Below are positions 1 through 8,099 of a stretch of 64,000 bases of DNA, piece after piece. The stretch spans positions 33,789 to 97,788 of the forward strand of contig JAOACE010000015.1 of assembly GCA_026418015.1 (NCBI GenBank), read 5' to 3'. The DNA is from Leptospiraceae bacterium. Its GTDB lineage: Bacteria > Spirochaetota > Leptospiria > Leptospirales > Leptonemataceae. The translations under genes were made by a program, and so were the position numbers. The stretch's first letter is position 1; every line of letters begins with the position of its first letter. The notes below the pieces were generated by a model. That model saw only the letters and a list, made by a program, of their open reading frames with translations. It made no database searches and was not told the DNA's origin.

Positions 1-504
1 GCTTCTTGGATATTAGAACGCTTTTTCGAAGCTTCCAAACTATCGAATCAACATAACTATACTATTAAGGTTTGTGAACATTTTATCAACAAAGGGAAAG
101 TGACTACAAAAATTGTACAAGAAATTTTCTATGCTTATTATTACTCTCGCGATTACGAACAAGCTTTAAAATATTTCGAAATTTACAGAGAATTATTCGA
201 TGAAAACGATTTACAAACCGTAGGCATTGTTCTAATCAAATTAAGAAGATATAAAGATGCAGAAAGAATCTTACTTTCGGTCTACAAAAAAATTACAGGA
301 AAAGAATACCAAAACAATTACGACAAATATGAACAATATTATAAAGGTAAATACAAAGAGTTAAAAGAAAAATTCCAATCGAATCAAATCCAAGATGATA
401 AAGAATTAACAGAATTTGCAATGGCTTGTTTATTCAACGGAGAATATAGAACTGCTCTACAACTTTTTACCCAGTTAAAAAACAAATTAGAAAAAGCAGC
501 ATAA
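1..504 (+). CDS. Helical-repeat (TPR-like) protein, 3' part only
   Basis: The reading frame is open from the first base of the window to a TAA at 502-504, so this is the C-terminal 167 residues of a longer protein whose start lies upstream. The GTG at 100 is an internal codon rather than a convincing start: no Shine-Dalgarno sequence precedes it and the frame continues upstream without a stop. The protein is alpha-helical and rich in Tyr, Lys and Glu. Segments such as YYSRDYEQALKYFEIYRELF and LFNGEYRTALQLFTQLKNKL have the A-Y-F spacing of tetratricopeptide repeats. A scaffolding or protein-binding role is inferred. The stop codon abuts the convergent HAD gene with no base between. Confidence 0.55.
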   Translation, partial: ASWILERFFEASKLSNQHNYTIKVCEHFINKGKVTTKIVQEIFYAYYYSRDYEQALKYFEIYRELFDENDLQTVGIVLIKLRRYKDAERILLSVYKKITGKEYQNNYDKYEQYYKGKYKELKEKFQSNQIQDDKELTEFAMACLFNGEYRTALQLFTQLKNKLEKAA

Positions 505-1203
505 TCAGAAATATTTCAATAAATCTTTGATAGACTGAATATGTAAAAGGGCACCATTTCTTTCGGATTGTTCTCCATGCCCATAATCTGCTGCAATAAA
601 ATAGATGTGATTTTTTTCTGCTGCTATTCTATCGGATGCTCTATCTCCGATGATGGCACATTCTTCTGGTAAGAGCTGATGTTTTTGGATCGTATGTTGA
701 ACAAGCTCTATTTTGTTAAAAATGGTTTTGTTGTCGATGCAGGGAATTTCGTAAAAAAAATCATATATTTTATTTACTTTTAGGATGGCTTCTACATAGG
801 GTCTTCTACCGTTGGATGCTGCAAATAATTTATAATTTTTATTGTGTAAATATTTGATTACTTCCTCTACACCATCATAATGTAAGCCTTCGCCATTTTC
901 AATACGTTCTACGAGAATCTTTAAAACGTTATTGCTGATTTCTTGTCGTTCTTCTTCGCTTAAATCCGGTAATAAATTCTGAAAAATTTCTTTTACTGGT
1001 AATCCAACATATTGTATGATTTCTTCTAGTGTTGGGAGTTTTTTGTTGTAGTGCTTATTTTTAAAAAATTCCAGTATGGATTGATGATAAACTTCTTCTA
1101 ACATGTGTTCGCTGGAAAATAGTGTTCCATCAACATCAAAAAAAATATTTTTTATTTTCGATAAGATAAATTGTAATTCTTGGTTTTCGTTTTTTGTTTG
1201 CAT
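505..1203 (-). CDS. HAD-superfamily hydrolase, phosphoglycolate phosphatase-like
   Basis: This 232-residue protein has the HAD phosphatase motifs in order. Motif I is FFDVDGTLFS, with nucleophile Asp23 and acid/base Asp25. A motif II-type Ser is in FAASNGRR. The motif III/IV region is CAIIGDRASDRIAAEKN, where the Asp residues would hold magnesium. A helical cap of the Gph/PGMB type lies between motifs I and II. The family hydrolyses small phosphate esters such as phosphoglycolate or sugar phosphates; the substrate cannot be told from sequence. The gene follows a kinase-fold gene by 2 bases and is probably co-transcribed with it. Its end abuts the convergent upstream gene. Confidence 0.8.
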   Translation of the reverse strand: MQTKNENQELQFILSKIKNIFFDVDGTLFSSEHMLEEVYHQSILEFFKNKHYNKKLPTLEEIIQYVGLPVKEIFQNLLPDLSEEERQEISNNVLKILVERIENGEGLHYDGVEEVIKYLHNKNYKLFAASNGRRPYVEAILKVNKIYDFFYEIPCIDNKTIFNKIELVQHTIQKHQLLPEECAIIGDRASDRIAAEKNHIYFIAADYGHGEQSERNGALLHIQSIKDLLKYF

Positions 1204-1205
1204 AA

Positions 1206-2303
1206 TTACTCCAATCCAAACGATTCAATAAATTTTTCTATTACTTCTATATGTTCTTTTTCTGGGTTCAAAATTCCATCTCCATAATCATAGAGATGTT
1301 CATCAAAAATATGAAAGTCAAATAATTTTAGCTCAAATTCTGGTATAGTAATAATTAAGTTTTCTGTATGAATATCTAAGATCAATTTTTCTTCTTTTGC
1401 AAGTCTTTCTGTAAAACGAATCAGCCGAAGTAAATCTTCTTTTATTTTGATAAGTACCTTTTTTTTGATATGTCCAAAACTCCCTATGTCGAAGGTGAAT
1501 TGATAAGTAGGTGGTTTAAATAATTGCAGAAGTTTATTTCTAGGCTGAATCTTTTTCCCTGCTTTGGCAAATTCTTTTAGATGTTTGCCTGTTAGCATTA
1601 ACTGTACATCCATAGGTCGAATACTTTCTAGATGATTATTACTAAAGGGTTTATTTCTATAACGCATCCCCATAAAAAATCGCGTAGGTATTACTAAATC
1701 AGGTAAATTTTCTTTTACGATAACATAGTGGTATCGTTCTAATCCCAATCGTAAAAATTTAAACCAAAGATATTCTTTTTGTGGTTTCATCATTTTTTTC
1801 GATAAATATTCATACAATGCTATTTCTTCTCTGGTTAAGAACCTCTCTGGTTGTTTTTGAACATCTTTAAACAATGAACCACACAAGGGATCAGAAGGTA
1901 AAATCGATTTAGAAATTTTTATCACCATTTTCCATGGTAATGCATAAACAAATTTGTAAGAGCCTCTTCCTAAAAAAGTATCGTTAGAAATGGGCATGTA
2001 TTCGTCCAAATATTCTCTACCATAACGATAGCTAATTCGAAAGGCATGCGAAACAGGAAAAATCCTTTCGTATAATTTTCTAATCCAACTCGACTGCCTT
2101 AGCTGAAAATCAATAGGAATTTCGTCGAAGGATGGTGCAAGGGTTTCTTTGGCTTTTTGGAGGGTCTTTTCTATCCAATCTTCGCTAAAAGAATCAACAA
2201 TACTTTTTATTGCATCCTTTGTTAAGAAGCTTCTTTCTTCTAAGTCGATTTTTGCTTTTTTGATCCGGGCTTTAACCCTTAAATAAATGTCTTTGAACTT
2301 CAC
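1206..2303 (-). CDS. Protein-kinase-fold protein, unknown substrate
   Basis: This 365-residue protein is not a family I can name, but its landmarks are those of a protein or small-molecule kinase. LGRGSYKFVY (residues 111-120) resembles the glycine-rich ATP loop, and VIKISK gives a candidate ATP-binding Lys129. LDIHTENLII (309-318) resembles a catalytic loop with Asp310 and Asn315, and LFDFHIFD (328-334) resembles the DFG metal-binding segment with Asp329. The catalytic loop has D-x-H instead of H-R-D, as in atypical kinases such as the APH or lipopolysaccharide kinase families. The first 100 residues are basic and helical. It precedes the HAD phosphatase gene by 2 bases, so a kinase/phosphatase pair is an attractive inference. 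Confidence 0.5.
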   Translation of the reverse strand: MKFKDIYLRVKARIKKAKIDLEERSFLTKDAIKSIVDSFSEDWIEKTLQKAKETLAPSFDEIPIDFQLRQSSWIRKLYERIFPVSHAFRISYRYGREYLDEYMPISNDTFLGRGSYKFVYALPWKMVIKISKSILPSDPLCGSLFKDVQKQPERFLTREEIALYEYLSKKMMKPQKEYLWFKFLRLGLERYHYVIVKENLPDLVIPTRFFMGMRYRNKPFSNNHLESIRPMDVQLMLTGKHLKEFAKAGKKIQPRNKLLQLFKPPTYQFTFDIGSFGHIKKKVLIKIKEDLLRLIRFTERLAKEEKLILDIHTENLIITIPEFELKLFDFHIFDEHLYDYGDGILNPEKEHIEVIEKFIESFGLE

Positions 2304-2397
2304 AAAGTAAAGATAATTCTTGAAGGATTAAGAATAAACAAGAATTTTTCCACGCAAGAAAATCTTTACTCTATAATTATAAAAAAAATCATTGGTT

Positions 2398-2622
2398 ATG
2401 CAATTTATAAAAGAAATCACCAAGAATAAAAACGAAATCATTCGAATTAGTATCGATGAATACCATGGAGAAAAATTGGTCAACATTCGTGTTTTTTACC
2501 GAGATAAAGATGGAAATCTGTTGCCCACAAAAAAGGGCATTGCAATTCGATTCGACTTATTCCCCGAGGTAAAAAAAGTATTAGACGAAGTAGAAGATAT
2601 TATTAACGATCAACAAAAATGA
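2398..2622 (+). CDS. PC4/Sub1-like single-stranded DNA-binding protein
   Basis: This small protein (74 residues from ATG 2398) matches the bacterial transcriptional coactivator p15 (PC4) family. It has a four-strand sheet pattern, IIRISIDEYHGEKLVNIRVFY then GIAIRFDLFPEVKKVLDEV, ending in a long helix. Family members form dimers that bind single-stranded or melted DNA and can affect transcription or repair. A TTG at 2392 is also in frame, but the ATG is preferred because a TATAAT sits at 2372-2377 and the transcript would begin close to 2384. No Shine-Dalgarno sequence is visible. The last bases overlap the next gene by 4 (ATGA), so translation is probably coupled. Confidence 0.75.
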   Translation: MQFIKEITKNKNEIIRISIDEYHGEKLVNIRVFYRDKDGNLLPTKKGIAIRFDLFPEVKKVLDEVEDIINDQQK

Positions 2623-3815
2623 AGTTTCTAAAAAGAATTGTTGTTTTATTTTTTGTATTAAGTTATCTTTTTTTGCTATTATGGTTTTTTGATTTTACAA
2701 GATATAAAATGATAGGATTTTTCTGGAAGGTTGTAGGATTTCCTTTCGATTTAAAAAATCCAGACTATCAAATTTATGTACCAGTACAGCTTTTTAGGCC
2801 TAAATCCATGCTTGTTGTAGAAAAGATTCATCTACCTAGTAAGCCTAAATTTCCTTTGGTAGAATTTCATGGTCATTCTTTTAATCTACCCGAAGAAGAA
2901 TTGATTCGACAAATGGAAAAAACCCACACCAAAATCTTTGTTGATTTAGCTTTAAAAACAACCACCTTAAACGAATACAATGAATTACAAAAAAAATATG
3001 CAAACATTAAAGAACGTTATCTGATTTTTCCTGGTTTAAATTGGAAACGATTAGAACAACAAAATAACAAAGATGGTATTCGACTTATGGCACAAGATTT
3101 GGAAGAAATTGCAAAAAATCAACCCATAAAAGGCATAAAATTATGGAAAGATTTTGGGTTGATGCGTAAAAAAAGTGATGGTACTTATTGGAGACTGGAT
3201 GATCCTGCATTTGATCCAATATGGGATGTATGCCAAAAATATCGCTTAATTGTTGCAATCCATACTGCCGATCCACCAGCATTTTTTTCTCCCATAGATG
3301 AATACAATGAGCGATTAATAGAATTATCGCGAAGGCCTGAATGGTCTTTTTATGGAAAAGGTTATCCTTCTTTTGACGAAGTGATGAATCAACGAGAGAA
3401 ACTTTTTAAAAGACGAAGGGATGTTATCTTTGTTGCACTACACTTTGCAGAGTTTGCTCATGATTTAGCGAGAGCAAAGAAACTATTAGACGAAAATCCT
3501 AATGTCTATGTGGATATAGCTCAAAGAATCGACGAATTAGGAAGGCAGCCTAGAAGTAGTAGAAAATTTTTTATCGAATATCAAGATAGAATTCTCTATG
3601 GTATCGATGGTACACCGAATTTCCAAAAAGCACAGATCTACTGGCGGTTTTTAGAAACCGAGGATGAATATTTTGATTATTATCCCAACGAAAAATCTAT
3701 GAAAGGTTTATGGAAGATCTATGGAATCTCTTTACCCGACGAAGTTTTAGAAAAGATTTATTATAAAAATGCTTTAAAATTGTTAAGAATCAACGAAAAT
3801 ATAGTAAAAAACTAA
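2619..3815 (+). CDS. Membrane-anchored amidohydrolase-family protein
   Basis: This 398-residue protein starts with one hydrophobic segment (about residues 8-25) acting as a signal anchor, followed by an amidohydrolase_2-type (PF04909-like) TIM barrel facing the periplasm. Seen motifs are FHGHSF (HxH metal ligands at the first strand), KGIKLWKDFG, VAIHTADPP (metal His), VALHFAEFAHD (second His) and LYGIDG (the strand-8 Asp). The family includes decarboxylases and hydrolases using one divalent metal; the substrate is unknown. An aromatic-acid decarboxylase or lactonase-type reaction is possible. The start overlaps the PC4-like gene by 4 bases. The 120 bases after it hold an imperfect hairpin but no clear terminator. 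Confidence 0.7.
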   Translation: MKFLKRIVVLFFVLSYLFLLLWFFDFTRYKMIGFFWKVVGFPFDLKNPDYQIYVPVQLFRPKSMLVVEKIHLPSKPKFPLVEFHGHSFNLPEEELIRQMEKTHTKIFVDLALKTTTLNEYNELQKKYANIKERYLIFPGLNWKRLEQQNNKDGIRLMAQDLEEIAKNQPIKGIKLWKDFGLMRKKSDGTYWRLDDPAFDPIWDVCQKYRLIVAIHTADPPAFFSPIDEYNERLIELSRRPEWSFYGKGYPSFDEVMNQREKLFKRRRDVIFVALHFAEFAHDLARAKKLLDENPNVYVDIAQRIDELGRQPRSSRKFFIEYQDRILYGIDGTPNFQKAQIYWRFLETEDEYFDYYPNEKSMKGLWKIYGISLPDEVLEKIYYKNALKLLRINENIVKN

Positions 3816-3935
3816 AAGGGCTGGGTTTTATATGTATGATCAATTCTTTTCCCAAGGAAGCCCCAACCCTCGACAATTTACAATTTTATTTATTGTTTAA
3901 AATAAACAACTATTTTTTAATGTCATAAAACAAAA

Positions 3936-6380
3936 ATGAAAAAGAAATTTCAATACACCTGTAGAAACTGTGGTAATCAACAAATTGTAGAACTAAATAT
4001 CAACAGCCGTGTTGTATATAAAATTGTTTGTAAACGATGCGGTTTTTCTCGTTATATTAACAACGAATCGGGAATATTAAAAAACTTAAAAACAGAAAAT
4101 AGAACTTATTCGAATCAAAAAGTAAAAGAGTCGGTCTTAAAAAGCTTTTTGTTAAAAATCATCGATTTTTTAGAAGATTTTTTAGATTCTTTTCGGGATT
4201 ATGGTTCTCTTCTAAGAAAAGCGGTGTTGATTCTTTTTTTGCTGTTCGGGATAACGTTTATAGGTATGGGAATTTTTACTATTAGCACAGTCTTTTTTTT
4301 CCACGAAGAAGAATATCTTGTTGGTCTAAATCAAAATACTCCGAACGTTATCTACGATTCTAACGGAAAGGTATTAGCTGAACTTTTTGATGTTAAGATC
4401 AGTGATTCCAAGTTTAACGAAATTCCTCCCGAAATGGTTAAGCTTCTTTTGTTTGTGGAAGATAAAAACTTCTTTTCCCATGGTGGAATTGATTATTTTG
4501 CATTGATAAGAGCAGTCCTACACAACATCACATCTTTAAGGTACGAACAAGGTGCTTCAACCATTACTCAACAATTAGCAAGAATATTGCTAAATCGTAG
4601 AGAAAAAACATTGGCACGAAAGTTTAAAGAAGCTCTATTAGCTTTTGCGCTAGAAAGAAAATACACCAAAGAAGAAATACTTACCCTATACATGAATCAT
4701 GTATATTTAGGGCATGGAGCTTATGGTTTTAAAAATGCAGCTTTATTTTATTATAACAAAAGTTTAGAATCCTTGAATTTTACTGAACAATTGTCATTAG
4801 TTTGTTTACCTTCGCGACCAGAATTTTATTCTCCCATAAGAAATTTTGATCACCTCGAAAAAAAAATGGACTCTGTTTTCGAAAGGCTGACAAAAGAAAA
4901 ACCAGATTTTTTTAACATCGAGCCAAAAACTTACGAAAGACAAAAAAAAGAAATTCGAATGGTTTTGAATCGTAGTCCTTACGAAAGTGTATATGGTACA
5001 CGAATCGATTATGCACCTTATATTACAGAATTTATTAGAACAAAAATTCAAGAAATATTAGGAAAAGAATATGTTGTTTCCAAAGGATTAAAAATCTATA
5101 CTACTGCGGATTTGGATTTACAACTCTCTGCATCGAAAGAGTCATTAAAACATATAGAAGAATTACGAAGATATCATCCTTATAAATTAAGCGATAGCGA
5201 TAAAGATTTTTTTTCTAAGTTTTATCTAGAACGTGCATTAGGAGGAGTATTTTTAGGGCTTCCTGTACCGATTGTTGCTAAAAAACAATTAGAAACTGCT
5301 TCGATTGGAATCAATCCTTTAACAGGAGAGATATTGTTTATTCAAGGTGGAAGTGAATTTCAACCTAATAATCAATTTAATCGCGCGATTAAGATGCGAA
5401 GACAAACTGGTTCTGCCATAAAACCCATTGTATATTCTGCAGGTATTGAAGATGGAATACTAACACCAGCTACGATTTTCGAAGATAGCCCAATCTATTT
5501 TTCTATACAACAAGCAAACAATGATTATTGGTTACCAGAAAATATCGATCAAACTTACGAAGGTAGAATTTCCCTTCGCGAAGCACTAGAAAAATCTCGA
5601 AACGTCCCAGCATTGATCGCGGCACAAAAGATTGGAATAGAACGATTAGGCGAACAATTTCGAAAGTTTTTTTTCCATACAGATAAGGAATTCGAAAAAA
5701 GGTTTAAGAGAGAGTTAGCAATTGGTATTGGAATTCTTGAAATGAGTCCGTTAGAAATGGCTCTTGCTTATACTGCTTTTGCGAACAATGGTATAATTAA
5801 GCGACCGTATTTAATAAAAAAAATTGAAGATCAAAAAGGAAATGTTTTATATCGCGGAGATGATAAAGACGAATTTAACCTAAACATGCCACAAGAAAAA
5901 AAAGTTCTTTCGGGAGATGTTGCAGAGGTTATGATTAGTTTGTTAAAAAGCTCTGCCAAATTTGGTGGAACAAAAAGAGGAGGATTTTATTCTGAACGAT
6001 TAGCAGGAAAAACAGGAACAACGAATCAATATCGCGATGCATGGTTTATTGGTGTTTTGCCTACTTTGGTGGTTTCTGTTTGGGTGGGATTTGACGAACC
6101 CAAAGTTAGTATGAACAAAGGAACAGGCGCGGGCGTTTCTGGTCCACTTTATGGAAAAATTCTACGAAATGTTAGAGAAAAATTCGATACAGGCGAATAT
6201 GTATTTGAACCACGAGCTGTTATGCAAAAAATTTGTCCACAAAGTGGAAAACTACCTAATCCTTATTGCCCACGCGTTAAAGAAGAGATCTTTATTATTG
6301 ATGGTGTACCAAAAGAAACTTGCGATTATCATCTATCAGAAGATCAAATCAAACCTACAAAGAAAAGCGATTTCGAATAA
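3936..6380 (+). CDS. Bifunctional penicillin-binding protein 1A with N-terminal zinc ribbon
   Basis: This 814-residue class A PBP polymerises glycan strands and cross-links peptidoglycan in the periplasm. A membrane segment lies at about residues 94-122. The GT51 transglycosylase domain has catalytic Glu175 in EDKNFFSHGGIDYF and the GASTITQQLAR motif. The transpeptidase domain has SAIK (nucleophile Ser493, Lys496), SRN (554-556) and KTGTT (692-696). Unusually, the cytoplasmic N-terminus carries two Cys pairs, C9/C12 and C32/C35, spaced like a zinc ribbon. Ordinary PBP1A proteins have only a short tail there. The ATG at 3936 is the best start because it includes the complete Cys pattern; no strong Shine-Dalgarno sequence is visible. 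It ends 9 bases from the convergent CDGSH gene. Confidence 0.92.
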   Translation: MKKKFQYTCRNCGNQQIVELNINSRVVYKIVCKRCGFSRYINNESGILKNLKTENRTYSNQKVKESVLKSFLLKIIDFLEDFLDSFRDYGSLLRKAVLILFLLFGITFIGMGIFTISTVFFFHEEEYLVGLNQNTPNVIYDSNGKVLAELFDVKISDSKFNEIPPEMVKLLLFVEDKNFFSHGGIDYFALIRAVLHNITSLRYEQGASTITQQLARILLNRREKTLARKFKEALLAFALERKYTKEEILTLYMNHVYLGHGAYGFKNAALFYYNKSLESLNFTEQLSLVCLPSRPEFYSPIRNFDHLEKKMDSVFERLTKEKPDFFNIEPKTYERQKKEIRMVLNRSPYESVYGTRIDYAPYITEFIRTKIQEILGKEYVVSKGLKIYTTADLDLQLSASKESLKHIEELRRYHPYKLSDSDKDFFSKFYLERALGGVFLGLPVPIVAKKQLETASIGINPLTGEILFIQGGSEFQPNNQFNRAIKMRRQTGSAIKPIVYSAGIEDGILTPATIFEDSPIYFSIQQANNDYWLPENIDQTYEGRISLREALEKSRNVPALIAAQKIGIERLGEQFRKFFFHTDKEFEKRFKRELAIGIGILEMSPLEMALAYTAFANNGIIKRPYLIKKIEDQKGNVLYRGDDKDEFNLNMPQEKKVLSGDVAEVMISLLKSSAKFGGTKRGGFYSERLAGKTGTTNQYRDAWFIGVLPTLVVSVWVGFDEPKVSMNKGTGAGVSGPLYGKILRNVREKFDTGEYVFEPRAVMQKICPQSGKLPNPYCPRVKEEIFIIDGVPKETCDYHLSEDQIKPTKKSDFE

Positions 6381-6389
6381 AAACATAAT

Positions 6390-6638
6390 TTATATTTTTT
6401 TGTGGGTTCCGTCGCAATAAGGTTTGTTGTTAGAATGTTTACAACCACACCAAGCTACTGTTCCATCTTTTTCGATTGTAACAACTATGGGACTCATTCC
6501 TGTATTGTGTCTTTTGTGACTTCCATCGCAGAAAGGTTGTGTTTCGGATAATCCACAACTACACCACGCACGCTTTGTACCAGCCTTTTCTTCTAATACA
6601 TAAGGTTGTTTTTGTGCAATCTTTGGCTCAAAACTCAT
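6390..6638 (-). CDS. Dual CDGSH iron-sulfur domain protein
   Basis: This 82-residue protein carries two CDGSH-type zinc-finger-like iron-sulfur motifs: WCSCGLSETQPFCDGSH, then WCGCKHSNNKPYCDGTH. Each supplies the 3-Cys-1-His ligand set of a redox-active, acid-labile [2Fe-2S] cluster, as in mitoNEET/MiNT-like proteins. Bacterial tandem-CDGSH proteins are small and soluble. Their role is thought to be iron-sulfur or redox handling, but no specific partner is known. The gene is convergent with the PBP1A gene and is followed upstream by the 311-base region that leads to the hydrogenase operon on the other strand. Confidence 0.9.
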   Translation of the reverse strand: MSFEPKIAQKQPYVLEEKAGTKRAWCSCGLSETQPFCDGSHKRHNTGMSPIVVTIEKDGTVAWCGCKHSNNKPYCDGTHKKI

Positions 6639-6949
6639 AATGAATAATAAAAAATAAAGAAATAAAATCCGTCAATTTAAATTTGATGCATAATAAATCT
6701 TTAAGAGTTATAAAAAATATAAAATCAGTCTATGTAGGAATAAACAAAATTTGTCTAAGATTAAAATGAATTAAATTCAATTAATTAAGAATTATCTGGT
6801 TGTTTGGGAATTTTTCAATCAAAAATTGAGATTTAGAATCATTATAATGAAAATTTTAGGTATTAAAAAGTAATAAATACAAAAAAGATTTGACGCTATT
6901 TTGAATTTTTAATAAAAAAATAAAACCTAATAAAAAAAGGAGAGAGAAT
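6639..6949 (+). promoter_or_regulatory. Intergenic control region upstream of the hydrogenase operon
   Basis: This 311-base, very AT-rich gap lies between the divergent CDGSH gene and the hydrogenase small-subunit gene and contains no plausible gene. It must hold the operon promoter. A TTGACG at 6890-6895 with a weak TAAAAA 17 bases downstream is the best -35/-10 pair I see. A strong Shine-Dalgarno sequence, AGGAGAGAG, lies just before the ATG at 6950. I see no clear sigma-54 (-24 GG/-12 GC) element and no good FNR-type palindrome. Confidence 0.35.
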
Positions 6950-8089
6950 ATGACAACCAGAACAAAAAGAAAAAAAGAAAAAATCAACCAAGAAAAAGGT
7001 GATTATTCCATCTGGGATCATATGTCCAATAAAGGGTATACCCGTAAGGAGTTTTTACAATTTTGTGCTTATGCTGCGGTAACTACTGGTATTGCTCTAA
7101 CAGATCTCGATAAAGTAATCTATGCTATGGAAAAAAAGCGAAGGCCACCTGTGGTATGGATGCACTTTCAGGAATGTACCTGTTGTAGTGAATCGTTTAT
7201 TCGTTCGAACCATCCCATTGTTGCGGACATCGTATTAGATAAAGTTTCGTTGGATTATACCGAAACACTTCAAGCTGCGGCGGGATTTCAGGCAGAAAAG
7301 TCCTTAGAAGATACAATAAAGAGATACAAGGGAGAATACATTGTTATGGTAGAAGGTTCTATTCCAACCAAAGATGGAGGTATTTATTGTACGATAGCGG
7401 GAAAAACTGCATTGCAAATATTAGAAGAGGTAACAGAACATGCTGCTGCTGTTATCGCCTGGGGTAGTTGTGCATCTTTTGGATGTGTGCAGGCAGCTAA
7501 TCCAAACCCAACAGGGGCAACACCGGTTCATAAGCTTATATCCAAACCAGTAATTCGTGTTCCGGGATGTCCACCCATTGCAGAAGTAATGACAGCAATC
7601 GTAACCCATATTTTAGTTTTTGGAAAAATACCCGAACTAGATTCGAGAGGTCGTCCAAAAGAGTTTTATTCTCGTAGAGTTCACGATACTTGTTATAGAA
7701 GACCCAATTTCGATGCTGGTTTATTCGTAGAATCTTGGGATGACGAAAATGCTAAAAAAGGTTACTGTTTATACAAAATGGGATGTCGCGGTCCAGTTAC
7801 TTATAATGCATGTAGTACAACAGAATGGAATGGTGGATTAAGTTTCCCCATTAAATCTGGTCATCCTTGCATTGGTTGTAGCGAAGATGGATTCTGGGAT
7901 AATGCACCATTCTATCAACACTTAGGCGATATAAAAACATTGAATGCAGAAAAAACTGCCGATAAGATAGGTGCAGCTTTAACTATTGGTGTAGGTGCTG
8001 GTATTGCAGCTCATGCTATTGCAACCAATATCAGAAAGAAAAAACTAATCACAGAACAAGATACAAAACAAGATAAAGAAAATTCATAA
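6950..8089 (+). CDS. hyaA: [NiFe] hydrogenase small subunit, O2-tolerant group 1d type
   Basis: This 379-residue iron-sulfur subunit passes electrons from the large subunit through three clusters to a membrane cytochrome b. It closely follows E. coli HyaA. The proximal cluster ligands include C76, C79, C174 and C207, and both supernumerary cysteines of O2-tolerant enzymes are present: C78 in ECTCCSES and C179 in GSCASFGC. Distal ligands are H245, C248, C273 and C279; the medial cluster uses C288, C307 and C310. A Tat-type signal lies at residues 30-50 but reads TRKEFLQ, with Arg-Lys in place of Arg-Arg. A C-terminal membrane anchor spans about 340-360. A strong Shine-Dalgarno sequence precedes the start. 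It is first in an eleven-gene operon. Confidence 0.95.
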   Translation: MTTRTKRKKEKINQEKGDYSIWDHMSNKGYTRKEFLQFCAYAAVTTGIALTDLDKVIYAMEKKRRPPVVWMHFQECTCCSESFIRSNHPIVADIVLDKVSLDYTETLQAAAGFQAEKSLEDTIKRYKGEYIVMVEGSIPTKDGGIYCTIAGKTALQILEEVTEHAAAVIAWGSCASFGCVQAANPNPTGATPVHKLISKPVIRVPGCPPIAEVMTAIVTHILVFGKIPELDSRGRPKEFYSRRVHDTCYRRPNFDAGLFVESWDDENAKKGYCLYKMGCRGPVTYNACSTTEWNGGLSFPIKSGHPCIGCSEDGFWDNAPFYQHLGDIKTLNAEKTADKIGAALTIGVGAGIAAHAIATNIRKKKLITEQDTKQDKENS

Positions 8090-8099
8090 GGAGAAGAGT

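Noticed and set aside
3816..3900. Imperfect hairpin (AGGGCTGGG with CCCAACCCT) after the amidohydrolase gene
   Set aside because: The two arms are over 40 bases apart, one pair is mismatched and no T-run follows, so neither a terminator nor a riboswitch is supported.
3835..3905. 22-codon frame starting at ATG 3831
   Set aside because: No ribosome site, no recognisable product and a composition like surrounding intergenic DNA.
6690..6900. Possible FNR-type or sigma-54 site upstream of the hydrogenase operon
   Set aside because: No TTGAT-N4-ATCAA palindrome and no GG-N10-GC pair at -24/-12 with the expected neighbours.
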